DNA of 64,000 nt from an uncultured Bacteroides sp. Its GTDB lineage: Bacteria; Bacteroidota; Bacteroidia; Bacteroidales; Bacteroidaceae. The DNA is taken from NCBI RefSeq assembly GCF_963677685.1, contig NZ_OY782186.1, forward strand, positions 2,914,001 to 2,978,000, given 5' to 3'. Numbering within the stretch: the stretch's first letter is position 1; every line of letters begins with the position of its first letter. The notes under the pieces were generated by a model. The model was not told the DNA's origin and searched no databases. It saw only the letters and a program-made list of their open reading frames with translations. Below, piece after piece: positions 18,177 to 28,129 of this stretch. Made by a program: the position numbers and the translations under genes.

Positions 18177-19137
18177 ATTTTACAAATACATAATAATAGA
18201 GTTGAATGAACCAATATTGCCGCTTTATCGCTGCATATTGAATACAGCGAATACGAAACGGAAAAGCATTGTTTTGCTTAATATATTCATTGGAATCGGG
18301 GAACCATTTTAACCAAACCTCATACATTTCTTTTTGAGAAGAGATCAATAAAGGCAATTTCACAGTCAATCTAAAAAGATGGATTTCCTTCTCTAATGCT
18401 TTTGTACCTAAAACAGTATGAATATAATCGATGGTCTTATTAGCATTAAAATAGATTTGATCTAAATACTGATCCGAAACAATCTTGGTATATGCATTCG
18501 TATTGACTTGCCCATAGTGATAAAAAGCTTCTTTAAGATGAAAGATCTTTGCTGAATGGCAAAAAAACTTTATCATAGCCATATCTTCTCCCATACCCAA
18601 ACCGTCAGGAAAACAAATCTGATACTTCGAGTATAAATCTTTCCTTATTAATTTATTCCAAACATTATATTTCATTCTTCCACAAAGAATTCCTCTCAGA
18701 CAATCTTCGGATGTGTTAAAATGCGGCTGTGACATATATCTTTCTTTTTTCTGATAAGATAGATACCAATCGGTATACACAATATCTGCTTCATTTTTCT
18801 GTGCAGCCAAATACATCATTTCAAACATCTCTCGATCCGCCCAATCATCACTATCAAAATGAAAAAGATATTCACCTCTGGCTATAGATAGGCCGGAATT
18901 CCGAGCAGTAGGAAGACCTTTATTACTATCATGAGAAATATATACAATATCTTTAGCCCTATTAGGATAGGATAAAACGACTCTTTTCAGCAATTCCAGA
19001 CTATTATCAGACGTGCAGTCATTCACAAAAATATATTCTATGCTGCTAAATGTCTGCCCAAATAACGATTTGGCACAGCGCTCAATGTATTTTTCTACAT
19101 TATAAACCGGAATGATAACAGATATCTTATAAGCCAT
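18151..19137 (-). CDS. Glycosyltransferase family 2
   Basis: A 328-residue GT-A enzyme. The motif order is VSVIIPVYNVEKYIERC-type start, FVNDCTSDNSLELL (nucleotide-binding Asp) and HFDSDDWADREMF (DxD-type metal site, ~residues 93-105). It is clearly related to the proteins encoded at 19127-20107 and 21050-22036, suggesting local amplification. It overlaps the next GT2 gene by 11 bp. Confidence 0.9.
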   Translation of the reverse strand: MAYKISVIIPVYNVEKYIERCAKSLFGQTFSSIEYIFVNDCTSDNSLELLKRVVLSYPNRAKDIVYISHDSNKGLPTARNSGLSIARGEYLFHFDSDDWADREMFEMMYLAAQKNEADIVYTDWYLSYQKKERYMSQPHFNTSEDCLRGILCGRMKYNVWNKLIRKDLYSKYQICFPDGLGMGEDMAMIKFFCHSAKIFHLKEAFYHYGQVNTNAYTKIVSDQYLDQIYFNANKTIDYIHTVLGTKALEKEIHLFRLTVKLPLLISSQKEMYEVWLKWFPDSNEYIKQNNAFPFRIRCIQYAAIKRQYWFIQLYYYVFVKFVYGIIYR

Positions 19138-20107
19138 TGTTGCCTCTCTTTCTCTTTAGATAAATCCAAAAATCAATAATAGGCCATATGCCTAATGATG
19201 TACACCAGCCAATAAATCTTAAGTGTAAAGGAAGTGCTGAATATGACCATATATATCTATTAGACTCCGCATACAATCTTCTCCATTGAATGAAAGAATG
19301 CCTATCGGTCGCAAATAACAGAGTCTGCTTTGCTGCCAATTTTAGATGATTCAAATATCGATCTATACCAGGTATCTCTTTCTCTTTAAGAAAAAGAATC
19401 AGACTTTCTGCATTGCCAAGTATTTCAGTTATTTTGGGAGTTGCTGCACTTACACTAATTGAGTTCATATTATACTGCGCATAATGGTAATAGGCTTCAG
19501 GAATATATGTTATTTTTCGAGCATAGAAGAATAACTGTACAATGACTCGTAAGTCCTCCCAGATATTCAAACCATCCAAAAAAGAGATGTTATTTTTAAC
19601 ATATAAACTCCGCTTAACAAGTTTATTCCAAAGAGCAGCATGCCTTTTTTCAGCTAAAAAGTGTTTTATGCAAACCATCGGATCCAAACGATCTTTCTGT
19701 CGCATTAACTTTTCATATTTCACATAAGAATAATAGAAATCACACCACACAATATCCGAGTGATTTGCCTCGGCAGCTTTGTATAACTGTTCAAACATAT
19801 CCGGCTCAACCCAGTCATCAGCATCAACCCATCCAATATATTTTCCTCTTGCATGATTCAAACCTGTGTTTCTTGCAGCAGCCGAACCTCTATTTGTTTT
19901 ATGGTTTACAATTTTCACACAGGCAGCGCGAGAAGAATTTTTAATGAGTAATTGATATAAAATATGCATACTAGCATCGGTACTATAGTCATTCACAAAT
20001 ATATATTCTATGCTATTCAATGTTTGCTCAAACAGAGATAGCACACAGCGTTTCATGTATTTCTCAACATTATAAACCGGAATAATTATAGATACCTGAA
20101 AACTCAT
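19127..20107 (-). CDS. Glycosyltransferase family 2
   Basis: A 326-residue GT2 enzyme with IIPVYNVEKYMKRC, FVNDYSTDASMHIL and the metal site GWVDADDWVEPDMF. It resembles the GT2 proteins at 18151 and 21050 along its length, including a C-terminal helical region. It is probably an inverting transferase of the repeat-unit pathway. It starts 10 bp after the GT8 gene. Confidence 0.9.
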   Translation of the reverse strand: MSFQVSIIIPVYNVEKYMKRCVLSLFEQTLNSIEYIFVNDYSTDASMHILYQLLIKNSSRAACVKIVNHKTNRGSAAARNTGLNHARGKYIGWVDADDWVEPDMFEQLYKAAEANHSDIVWCDFYYSYVKYEKLMRQKDRLDPMVCIKHFLAEKRHAALWNKLVKRSLYVKNNISFLDGLNIWEDLRVIVQLFFYARKITYIPEAYYHYAQYNMNSISVSAATPKITEILGNAESLILFLKEKEIPGIDRYLNHLKLAAKQTLLFATDRHSFIQWRRLYAESNRYIWSYSALPLHLRFIGWCTSLGIWPIIDFWIYLKRKRGNNGL

Positions 20108-20117
20108 AACATAATTA

Positions 20118-21053
20118 TTATTTTAAACATCCTCTAGTTTTGAAATATCGTAATAGTATTTTAACTCTTTTCCATAAAGACAACCTATCATATTCATCTA
20201 ACTTAATTCGATAGAAATCATAGTAAAATTGTGGATCAAAAAAAATGGATTTCCTATAATATTCCCACCAAATATCAAAATTCAAACAATATTGCTTCCA
20301 GGGTTTGGGACCACTATAATGAACAATACCTCTGTCTTGTGCTTCTAGAAGTTCTGTTATTGAGTATAAAGGTTGTTCTAATTTACAAGCTGCATATTTG
20401 CTTATTTCTGTAGAGAGGCAAAAGACAGGAGGCAATCTTTTTATTTTCCCTCGACATACTAAATTTATAATGTCCATCTCTTGGTATCTATACGCTGAAG
20501 AATGAGATTTATCTCTAAATTTTTCAACAAGATGATCTTGCCTGATTAATTGAGAATTAAGAATCATATTCCCATCATATATATATTCATTCCAATTTAA
20601 ACCTAGCTCATCAACAATATATTTTCTATGGTTAGGGCTAAAATAAGAAGCATCCACTACACCGGCAACATAGCAATCGGTCATATCCGCATGCTCAAAA
20701 ATAGAAGAAAGATCCTCTCTGAAGATGACATCTACATCTGAGTAGATAATTCTATTATACTCAGGTATCAATTCAGGAATCAACAGCCTATAATATGCAG
20801 CAATGGTTATGCCCCTGATTTCAAAAGCGCCCTCAAATTCTTTGCCAACACAGCGATATGTTATGCTACAGTTTCCATATTTCAATGGTAATTCATTTAA
20901 TCGTCCATGCGGAAAAGTGGATTGATCTGAATGCAATATAAATATATCGTAGAACGTATCCGATTGAGCATTGAGAAGCAAAGATGTTAGGCAAGCTCCC
21001 GCAGGAAGCTCCAAATTATCATCAAAACAAAATGCAATAGGAATTTTCTTCAT
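20118..21053 (-). CDS. Glycosyltransferase family 8
   Basis: A 311-residue GT8 (LgtC/glycogenin-like) enzyme. It starts IPIAFCFDDNLELPAGACLTS-like, has the donor/metal DxD in YSDVDVIF (~residues 103-110), the IYDGNMILN segment in the place of the usual FNSGVMLIN, and a conserved HYSGPKPW near residue 245. It is a retaining transferase, commonly using UDP-galactose or UDP-glucose. It overlaps the upstream GT2 gene by 4 bp. Confidence 0.9.
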   Translation of the reverse strand: MKKIPIAFCFDDNLELPAGACLTSLLLNAQSDTFYDIFILHSDQSTFPHGRLNELPLKYGNCSITYRCVGKEFEGAFEIRGITIAAYYRLLIPELIPEYNRIIYSDVDVIFREDLSSIFEHADMTDCYVAGVVDASYFSPNHRKYIVDELGLNWNEYIYDGNMILNSQLIRQDHLVEKFRDKSHSSAYRYQEMDIINLVCRGKIKRLPPVFCLSTEISKYAACKLEQPLYSITELLEAQDRGIVHYSGPKPWKQYCLNFDIWWEYYRKSIFFDPQFYYDFYRIKLDEYDRLSLWKRVKILLRYFKTRGCLK

Positions 21054-22036
21054 TGTAGTATTCGAGTATTATAATAAGTTTTTAGAACAATCCAGATATT
21101 CAATAACAACCAACATCTCAGCATACTAACAACAGCGATTATCTTATGCCTTAACCGCATATTCTTACTGCGAAAGATTTGATAATTAGATTCAGGAAAA
21201 ATAGATCTCCATCTTTTGAAATCTTCAACATTAGTAGAAAACAACAATCTTCTTTTTGCTGCCAACTTGAATAAATTAAGCTCTAGCAAAGAGATCTCAT
21301 CAAACTGATGTTTTGCAAAAAAAGTAACAAGATCTTTTGCATTTTCTATTTCCTCATATATACGCTCAGAGCATGAATCTCTTGTTAGGGCTAGCGCACT
21401 ATATTGTGTATAATGATATAATGGCAACGTAACATGTTTAATACATTGTGAAAAAAAGAGCAACTTGATAAACACATTTTTATCTTCGGCCATATTACAT
21501 CCTTCTATAAACTTTATATGATGACTATAATAAATCTCTCTCTTAACCAACTTATTCCATAACATTGCTTGCATTTTTCCATTGACAACAGCATGGATAT
21601 ATTCGTAATTATCCTCTTCCACCAACTGCTTATCTTCTCTTTCAGAGTGATAATCTGTTAGATAGAAATTGCACCATACTATATCAGCATTATTCTTTTC
21701 TGCCGTTGTATATAATTTTTCAAACAGATCCGGTTCTATCCAATCATCACTATCAACCCATCCGATATATTTCCCCCTTGCATACTCTAACCCTGTATTC
21801 CTAGCTGCTGCCGAACCTCTATTCACCTCATGGCTAATTATTTTTATATCTGCACAACGATTAGAATACTCTAGAACGACTTGCTCCAATATGTCGAGAC
21901 TACGATCAGTACTGCAATCATTAATAAAAAGATATTCTATATTGCTCAATGTCTGTTCAAACAAACTTCGAGCACATTGCTCTATATAATGTTCTGCATT
22001 ATATAGCGGTATGATTACAGATACCTTAGGATTCAT
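21050..22036 (-). CDS. Glycosyltransferase family 2
   Basis: A 328-residue GT2 enzyme with VIIPLYNAEHYIEQC, FINDCSTDRSLDIL and GWVDSDDWIEPDLF. It is the third member of the local GT2 family in this operon and most resembles the protein at 19127-20107. It overlaps the pyruvyl transferase gene by 4 bp, so translation is probably coupled. Confidence 0.9.
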   Translation of the reverse strand: MNPKVSVIIPLYNAEHYIEQCARSLFEQTLSNIEYLFINDCSTDRSLDILEQVVLEYSNRCADIKIISHEVNRGSAAARNTGLEYARGKYIGWVDSDDWIEPDLFEKLYTTAEKNNADIVWCNFYLTDYHSEREDKQLVEEDNYEYIHAVVNGKMQAMLWNKLVKREIYYSHHIKFIEGCNMAEDKNVFIKLLFFSQCIKHVTLPLYHYTQYSALALTRDSCSERIYEEIENAKDLVTFFAKHQFDEISLLELNLFKLAAKRRLLFSTNVEDFKRWRSIFPESNYQIFRSKNMRLRHKIIAVVSMLRCWLLLNIWIVLKTYYNTRILQ

Positions 22037-23157
22037 GACAATGCCTTTTTTAAAAAAGAAAATGACTGTTCTCTTTTTTCATTTAATAGTTTATCTATCC
22101 TGTCCCAATCTATTGGAAGAAAACGTCTTTCTTTATACTCTTTGAAGGAAGTCACTGATCTCAATTCTAAGCCAAATAATTGTAGCAAAGAATCAAACCG
22201 ATCTATGCCTCGCCTTTCATTAGGAAAAACGATAAAAGCTTTATGAAATAGAATAGAAAAAACACAACCATGAAAAGAATCTGTAAAAACTAAATCAGCT
22301 TCATAGAGGCCCTGAATCCAAGATTCCAAAGAAGGGGATGTTTCTTTTTCTTTAAACGCAACCATTTCCTCCCCCACATTTCTACATTCAAAACTTTCTA
22401 CATGAGTTAGATCATTTAGAATCGATTGCTTATCTTGATCCATATCTAATATATATGTTGTTAGTTGCTTCATTTGTTTATTAGAATATGTAGGGCTTAT
22501 AAACCTTAAATAATCGGACATAGCTAGCAACATAGTAGGATCTAACAGATGTTGTACAGATTGTAAGTTGAAATATTGACGACACAAACCTACAGCTGAT
22601 GCTTCACGAACCGATACAGCATCAAATTTTTGTATCAAATCGGCACATCGTAGTGTTTGTTTATCAGTATATTCCCATCTATTTGTACCAAATGACGCTG
22701 CATAAGCCACTCTCTTAATATTCCAGTGTTCTGCAAAAGCCAAATAAGCATTTTCTATCTCCTCAAAATATAGAGGTCTCCATATTTGATCACTCCCTGC
22801 AACAATAGCATCAAAATGTGATTTCTGTATCTCGTCCCATCGATCTATTATTTGATAATCAATATACTTTTTAATAAACCGATTCGTTTTTCTAGACTTC
22901 ATCAAGAATCTATCGATCCGTACTTCTTTGCCAATGGAACAGACTTTCTTTACTCTATATTTTAACCACCAATAATAGTAAGAAGGGTAAAATATTAGAG
23001 AAGAAGGGCAATACCTTTTATGACCTTGATCTATATGATCTTGACCGAATAAGATGACATCATGCCCCATCCGCTTTAGTACTGTTTGAAGAGCATAAGC
23101 CTGAAGAATTCCACCATAATTGGTATGAAGCGATAATGTTAAAATACCTATTTTCAT
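22033..23157 (-). CDS. Polysaccharide pyruvyl transferase family protein
   Basis: A 374-residue protein with the family's start (MKIGILTLSLHTNYGGILQA), the central AGSDQIWRPLY motif (~residues 118-128) and the C-terminal FTDSFHGCVFSI motif. Members add pyruvate ketals to polysaccharide sugars from phosphoenolpyruvate. In Bacteroides capsule loci it is often next to an FrhB-like protein, as here (38-bp gap). The pyruvylated sugar is unknown. Confidence 0.88.
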   Translation of the reverse strand: MKIGILTLSLHTNYGGILQAYALQTVLKRMGHDVILFGQDHIDQGHKRYCPSSLIFYPSYYYWWLKYRVKKVCSIGKEVRIDRFLMKSRKTNRFIKKYIDYQIIDRWDEIQKSHFDAIVAGSDQIWRPLYFEEIENAYLAFAEHWNIKRVAYAASFGTNRWEYTDKQTLRCADLIQKFDAVSVREASAVGLCRQYFNLQSVQHLLDPTMLLAMSDYLRFISPTYSNKQMKQLTTYILDMDQDKQSILNDLTHVESFECRNVGEEMVAFKEKETSPSLESWIQGLYEADLVFTDSFHGCVFSILFHKAFIVFPNERRGIDRFDSLLQLFGLELRSVTSFKEYKERRFLPIDWDRIDKLLNEKREQSFSFLKKALS

Positions 23158-23195
23158 CTAAAAAAACGCGTTATATAATGATATAATATCGTAAA

Positions 23196-24506
23196 TCATC
23201 TCAACCAAGAGAGACTATTACATAACCTCAAATCAAATGCATTAGAACTTATTCTCTCATTCCAAGCATCTAGACTTTGTTTCCTAATTTTCATTCTCCA
23301 ATTCTGAACCCATTGAAATTCTATGGGTATTTTCTCTTTCTCATATCTTTTGGGAGGAATTAGAATATTCTTTTTCTTAACCTTCCGTATTCGATATCCC
23401 ATCGCTTTGTGACGATGATTGAAACGACCTTGTTGAGATGCAAGAAAAATATCCAAAGAGAGGGGAGAAATCTTTAAATCTCCTGAAAGAATCCCCTTTT
23501 GTATGATGTTCTCTGCTAGTTTTGATCTTGTGACAATAACATTAGTGCCTTTTCCATCTAATTTATATTTATACGGATTCATCCAAGCATCTCCCAGCGA
23601 GATATCCGCAAGTTCAGTAGTCACATCATCACAAAAATCACAGGCATTGTTTTTAAACATCCCTGTTCCCCACATATCGCCTACTGAATACATTCTTACA
23701 TTATGAGATTCACCCTTCAAATCTGTACAAGCATAAGAATAATCGGATGCTGCACTAGAAGTATTTTTTATTCGAAATTGAGGATGAAAGAATTGTCTGG
23801 TATCTACTCCTGCTTTACCCGCCAGATATTCTGCAAAAAAACGGCTTTTCATTCCTCCACAAATAATACCAATCAGAAAAGCAATCTTTTCTTTCAATTC
23901 GGGATGATAATATTGGTGCAAACGAATTGCTTTGATAAAGCAAGCGACTCCTACAATAGCTACTTTTCCTTTTATATTGGGTAACTCTTTCATAACATCA
24001 GCCAGAGTTACAGGATAATATTTGGTTTTAGATGCAGAAACGGCTTCTTCTATTGTATGAATAATTCCATATTCATAATGTGCATATTGACTAGAGCTTT
24101 CTTTTACTACAAAAACAGCGTCCACAACCTGTTCATTTAGCAAGTTTGCAATAAGATAAGCTATTCCACCCGAAGAAGAAGTTAATCTGTACGTATCCGA
24201 ATAACCCGCATAAGTATTAAAGTAATGCCCAATTTGGGGATGATCATTAGGGGTATTCGTCAAAAAAAGATCTGCCAATTCATTTTCTGTTCTCACTTCC
24301 TTATCAGGAAAGGGATTAAATGGACAAACTTTGGTACATAAATCCGGAATCTCCTTCATTCCTACTAATGAAGGAATCAAAAAACCTTTTTTATCCCATT
24401 TCATAGGGAAAACCGGCTGAGAATTCTGAACAGTACAAAGTCCACATCCAGTACAAAGTTCTTGCTCAATCACTTGATTTAATATATCAATCTGGTTTTC
24501 TCTCAT
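23196..24506 (-). CDS. FrhB-like (coenzyme F420 hydrogenase beta subunit family) iron-sulfur protein
   Basis: A 436-residue protein. The N-terminus has a ferredoxin-like cluster site (CTGCGLC at ~18-24, CTKVCPF at ~57-63). The rest matches the FrhB/FdhB N and C domains, including CDFCDDVTTELADISLGDAW (~285-305). Bacteroides does not use F420, and homologues are frequent in capsule loci beside pyruvyl transferases, where a redox role on a sugar or on pyruvate is suspected but unproven. The start codon overlaps the Wzx stop by one base. Confidence 0.85.
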   Translation of the reverse strand: MRENQIDILNQVIEQELCTGCGLCTVQNSQPVFPMKWDKKGFLIPSLVGMKEIPDLCTKVCPFNPFPDKEVRTENELADLFLTNTPNDHPQIGHYFNTYAGYSDTYRLTSSSGGIAYLIANLLNEQVVDAVFVVKESSSQYAHYEYGIIHTIEEAVSASKTKYYPVTLADVMKELPNIKGKVAIVGVACFIKAIRLHQYYHPELKEKIAFLIGIICGGMKSRFFAEYLAGKAGVDTRQFFHPQFRIKNTSSAASDYSYACTDLKGESHNVRMYSVGDMWGTGMFKNNACDFCDDVTTELADISLGDAWMNPYKYKLDGKGTNVIVTRSKLAENIIQKGILSGDLKISPLSLDIFLASQQGRFNHRHKAMGYRIRKVKKKNILIPPKRYEKEKIPIEFQWVQNWRMKIRKQSLDAWNERISSNAFDLRLCNSLSWLR

Positions 24507-26038
24507 TACGAAATTATTTTTCTATATTTATTGACAATAATATTATATAAGATATTTTTTTCTTGCTTATCCATTCCCCATAAATAAACCAAAACGATTA
24601 CAGAGAAGAAAGAAGAAAGGCATACTAGAATAAAACGAAAAAGCATATTGGGCAAAACGTAATAGCATAAAAAAGGCAGTAGAGGTGCAAAACAAAATAC
24701 TAAACCAGATCTTATTATGACCTTTTTAAAGTAGTCCCGTAATGAAAGCAATATCATTGATCGTACCAATACAACACGAACAGCATGACCAATAATAGCC
24801 ATTGCTAAATGAATAATAAATACGGACTCCGGAGGATACCCCAACTTCAAAGCAAGATACGCTAAAGGCACAATTAATAATAATAAAGTGCCCAAGACAG
24901 ATTGATACACTTTAATGTGACCGGTAGCCTTTGCTGATATAATCAACGGATTGGCTAAGCAATCAATAAACGAGATCAAAATCATGATCCGTACAAATAT
25001 GATTGTATAGTCCGGTACTATTTTTAGCCACCAATATAGTAGGCTCTTAGTTTCAATAAATGCAGGTAATGACAAAAACAAAAGTAAGAAAAAAGAATAC
25101 TTAGAACTGGCATAAATAAGCTTATGCATATATTCTAAATCATTGGCCGCATACGTTTTTGTAATTTGTGGATTTAATGCCATCTGAAAATTAGAGATGA
25201 ATCGTGTAAAGACTCTTTGCACTTGAATCGCAATTCCTCGTGCTGCATTCACGACAGTCCCAAATAAAATATTAAGAAGAATATTCACCCCCTCGGTAAA
25301 CATCATAGCGGCTGCATCACCAAACAAGCTCCAACCGGCAAAAGAACTCATTTCTTTAAAAACATTTTTATTCCACAAAAACTTCATTCGCACTTCTTCA
25401 AAAGCTCGAGAGCAGTATAACATATAAATACATCGCATTATCACTTGCACAATTAATAATAGAACTGCATAAAGTTTTAACTTGTCATACGATATAGACT
25501 CTAATAAAAAAACGACACCTAATTTTAAAGAAATATCAAGAAGTGAAAGATTGGCAAATACTCCCATCTTTTCATGAGCAATAATAGATGCATTGTATGG
25601 TACATTAATCATGCTCAGAAAAGAGACTGCTACAGAACAATGAAAAACCCATTGAGCCGCTTCCATTCTGAATAAAGGTATTTGCATTTGTGTTTTCAAA
25701 AACCAGAGACCTAAAGTTTCTGCTAAAGCGCAGACTCCTAAAGCAATCATTCCGTGTATTAAAAGACTTTGGCTAAAAACAACTTTAAGCTTTTCCAAAT
25801 TTCCGGCTCCTAATTCAAATGTCAAAAACCTTATAGTAGAAAAAGCCATAGCAGTATTTGCTATTCCGAACATAGCCATAACCCCACCAACAACGTTGTA
25901 AATACCGAAGTCTTGAACCCCCAAAGTATTTAATACAACTCTTGAAGTGTATAAACCTATCAACATTGAACAAAACATCTGAAGATAGAGTATAAAAGTA
26001 TTTTTAGCAATTCGCTTACTGTTCTCTGTGTTTGACAT
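24506..26038 (-). CDS. Wzx-like flippase (MATE/MVF superfamily)
   Basis: A 510-residue membrane protein with about 12-14 hydrophobic segments. The N-terminus (RIAKNTFILYLQMFCSMLIGLYTSRVVLNTLG) and the following GIYNVVGGVMAMFG are typical of Bacteroidetes polysaccharide flippases. It should move the undecaprenyl-linked repeat unit across the inner membrane. It overlaps the epimerase gene by one base (TAATG). Confidence 0.9.
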   Translation of the reverse strand: MSNTENSKRIAKNTFILYLQMFCSMLIGLYTSRVVLNTLGVQDFGIYNVVGGVMAMFGIANTAMAFSTIRFLTFELGAGNLEKLKVVFSQSLLIHGMIALGVCALAETLGLWFLKTQMQIPLFRMEAAQWVFHCSVAVSFLSMINVPYNASIIAHEKMGVFANLSLLDISLKLGVVFLLESISYDKLKLYAVLLLIVQVIMRCIYMLYCSRAFEEVRMKFLWNKNVFKEMSSFAGWSLFGDAAAMMFTEGVNILLNILFGTVVNAARGIAIQVQRVFTRFISNFQMALNPQITKTYAANDLEYMHKLIYASSKYSFFLLLFLSLPAFIETKSLLYWWLKIVPDYTIIFVRIMILISFIDCLANPLIISAKATGHIKVYQSVLGTLLLLIVPLAYLALKLGYPPESVFIIHLAMAIIGHAVRVVLVRSMILLSLRDYFKKVIIRSGLVFCFAPLLPFLCYYVLPNMLFRFILVCLSSFFSVIVLVYLWGMDKQEKNILYNIIVNKYRKIIS

Positions 26039-27009
26039 TAATCTATATATACTTTTGCAAATTCATATTGTAAAGTTCGTCTCAGACCCTCTTCCAAGAT
26101 ATAGACTGGTTGAAAACCAGAAGACATTGCTTTAGAAGAGTCAAATTGAGTTACTGCACAGAATTTTTTAACACGCACAGAACTTACAGGTAATTTTTTT
26201 CTTGAAATTTTACTCAAAACATCAAAACAATACCCGCCCATCATTCCCAACCAATAAGGGAAATGAGTTGTGGGAATATGCTTCTTCAAAACATCTCCCG
26301 TATGATATACTAGATCATTCATTGTGAAATCGGGCTTATCGACATAGTTAAAGACATTATATCCTACTCTTTTCTCACGAATAAGAAAAGCGATAAAAGC
26401 GACTACATTACCAACATAAGCCATTGACTTATGATTCTCCCCATTACCTATCATTAAAAAATTTCCAGAAGCGATTTGATTTAAAAGATTATACACATTA
26501 CCTCTATTATTCTCTCCAAATATCACTGTAGGTCTGACGATGTTAATATTCCAATCCGAATGCTTTGTATACCACGCTTGTGAGATACATTCAGCTTCCC
26601 ATTTACTACGTCCATAATCATTAAATGGATCGGGCGAAGTTGACTCAGAAGGATTATTCTTATTTAAGCCATAAACTGCAACTGAACTGGTAAAAATTAA
26701 CCGAGTAATTCCATTTCTCTCCATAGCTATCAGAGTATTACGCATTCCTCCAACATTCACATCATAATAAAGCGACTTGGGTGTAACATTATCCTTATGC
26801 TCGGCGGCAAGTAAAACAACAACATCTGTATCGACCAATAAGGTTGTTAATCTATCTACATCTAGAACATTACATAGCTGTGTTAGCAGAGGATATTTCA
26901 CACTTTGCTGTTTATCAATATTTTGCAATTGTACATCAGACAATTCGACTAAAGAATCAATAAGGCGAGTACCAACAAAACCGGATCCTCCTATTATTGT
27001 AATTTTCAT
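26038..27009 (-). CDS. NAD-dependent epimerase/dehydratase (SDR, nucleotide-sugar reductase-like)
   Basis: A 323-residue extended SDR. It has the cofactor loop GGSGFVG (~7-13), the catalytic SSVAVYG Ser and the YGRSK motif (Tyr near residue 131). It lies 1 bp from the WecA-like transferase gene. This pairing is common in capsule and O-antigen loci, where a UDP-4-keto-hexosamine reductase makes the first sugar for the transferase (for example UDP-FucNAc or UDP-QuiNAc). The exact product is inferred from the pairing only. Confidence 0.85.
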   Translation of the reverse strand: MKITIIGGSGFVGTRLIDSLVELSDVQLQNIDKQQSVKYPLLTQLCNVLDVDRLTTLLVDTDVVVLLAAEHKDNVTPKSLYYDVNVGGMRNTLIAMERNGITRLIFTSSVAVYGLNKNNPSESTSPDPFNDYGRSKWEAECISQAWYTKHSDWNINIVRPTVIFGENNRGNVYNLLNQIASGNFLMIGNGENHKSMAYVGNVVAFIAFLIREKRVGYNVFNYVDKPDFTMNDLVYHTGDVLKKHIPTTHFPYWLGMMGGYCFDVLSKISRKKLPVSSVRVKKFCAVTQFDSSKAMSSGFQPVYILEEGLRRTLQYEFAKVYID

Positions 27010-27010
27010 T

Positions 27011-28129
27011 TTATATTTTTTGTTTATTCATCTTAATGAGCTTAACCTCTTCTATCTTATCAAGACATAAATTAAAAATAATCCATATTGACAAATCCAA
27101 TAAGAAAACAATATTGCTATCCATATATTTTACAGAAATAATATTTAAGAGGCAAAAGAAAGAGACCATGAGCAATATTAGAATCATTGTAACATGATGA
27201 GAAATGCCAAGCCTCATCAGCTTATGGTGTATATGATTACGATCTGGCAAAAACGGAGATTTATGAGATTTGATGCGAACAAAAATCACGCGTATGACAT
27301 CAAACATAGGAACTACTAAAGTAGCAAATGCAACAATAATAGCATCACTAGAGAAAGGTTTTATATAGGTATCGGACATGGCGTAACTAATAACTAAAAA
27401 GGAGATTGATAATCCCAATGTTAGGCTGCCTGTGTCTCCCATAAAAATACGACGCTTACCCTTCGACCTCCCAAACACATTGTAATAAAAAAAAGGAAGA
27501 AGTATACCAGTAGTTATAAAAGCTAAAAAGGCATGTAGCCAAGCATTATTATAGATGAATAAACTACCAAGAAATAGGCAACCTATAGCTATCATTCCGG
27601 AGCAAAGCCCATCTATACCATCCATTAAATTCACCGCATTGATTATGAAGACAACAATGAAGACAGTCAATGGCATACCGAACCATGCAGGCAAAGTGGT
27701 CACTCCCAATAAGCCATATAAATCATTAATCCAAAGATTTGAAATAGGAAAAAGTGAAGCTGCTATAACCTGAGTAACAAACTTCCAGCGGTAGTTAACC
27801 CCAATCAAATCATCCGCTATCCCAATTGTAAACAAGAGAATTAACCCACATATTAACAACAAAAATTGAGGCAAAACAACATAAACATTTGAACATAAAG
27901 ATGCCAATCCAAATTTATACACACAAAAGAAAGATAATATTAATAAGTAACATTGTATTGGGAAAAAAACCACTCCTCCTAAACGAGGAATAATTCCAGA
28001 GTGCTTTTTACGCACATCAATAGAATCGAACAAACGCTTACGAAAAGCAATAAGAAAGATATATGGGATAATAATTCGTCCCATAAAAACAGCCATTATA
28101 AACACTACTACTATATATAAATAAATCAC
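27011..28129 (-). CDS. WecA/MraY-type undecaprenyl-phosphate sugar-1-phosphate transferase
   Basis: A 372-residue polytopic membrane enzyme with all the family landmarks: KKHSGIIPRLGGV (~42-54), GIADDLIG (~105), NAVNLMDGIDGL (~162-173), GDTGSLTLG (~230) and HIHHKLM (~300). It transfers a HexNAc-1-phosphate to the lipid carrier and so starts repeat-unit assembly. It is translationally coupled to the HU gene (4-bp overlap). Confidence 0.92.
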   Translation of the reverse strand: MIYLYIVVVFIMAVFMGRIIIPYIFLIAFRKRLFDSIDVRKKHSGIIPRLGGVVFFPIQCYLLILSFFCVYKFGLASLCSNVYVVLPQFLLLICGLILLFTIGIADDLIGVNYRWKFVTQVIAASLFPISNLWINDLYGLLGVTTLPAWFGMPLTVFIVVFIINAVNLMDGIDGLCSGMIAIGCLFLGSLFIYNNAWLHAFLAFITTGILLPFFYYNVFGRSKGKRRIFMGDTGSLTLGLSISFLVISYAMSDTYIKPFSSDAIIVAFATLVVPMFDVIRVIFVRIKSHKSPFLPDRNHIHHKLMRLGISHHVTMILILLMVSFFCLLNIISVKYMDSNIVFLLDLSIWIIFNLCLDKIEEVKLIKMNKQKI

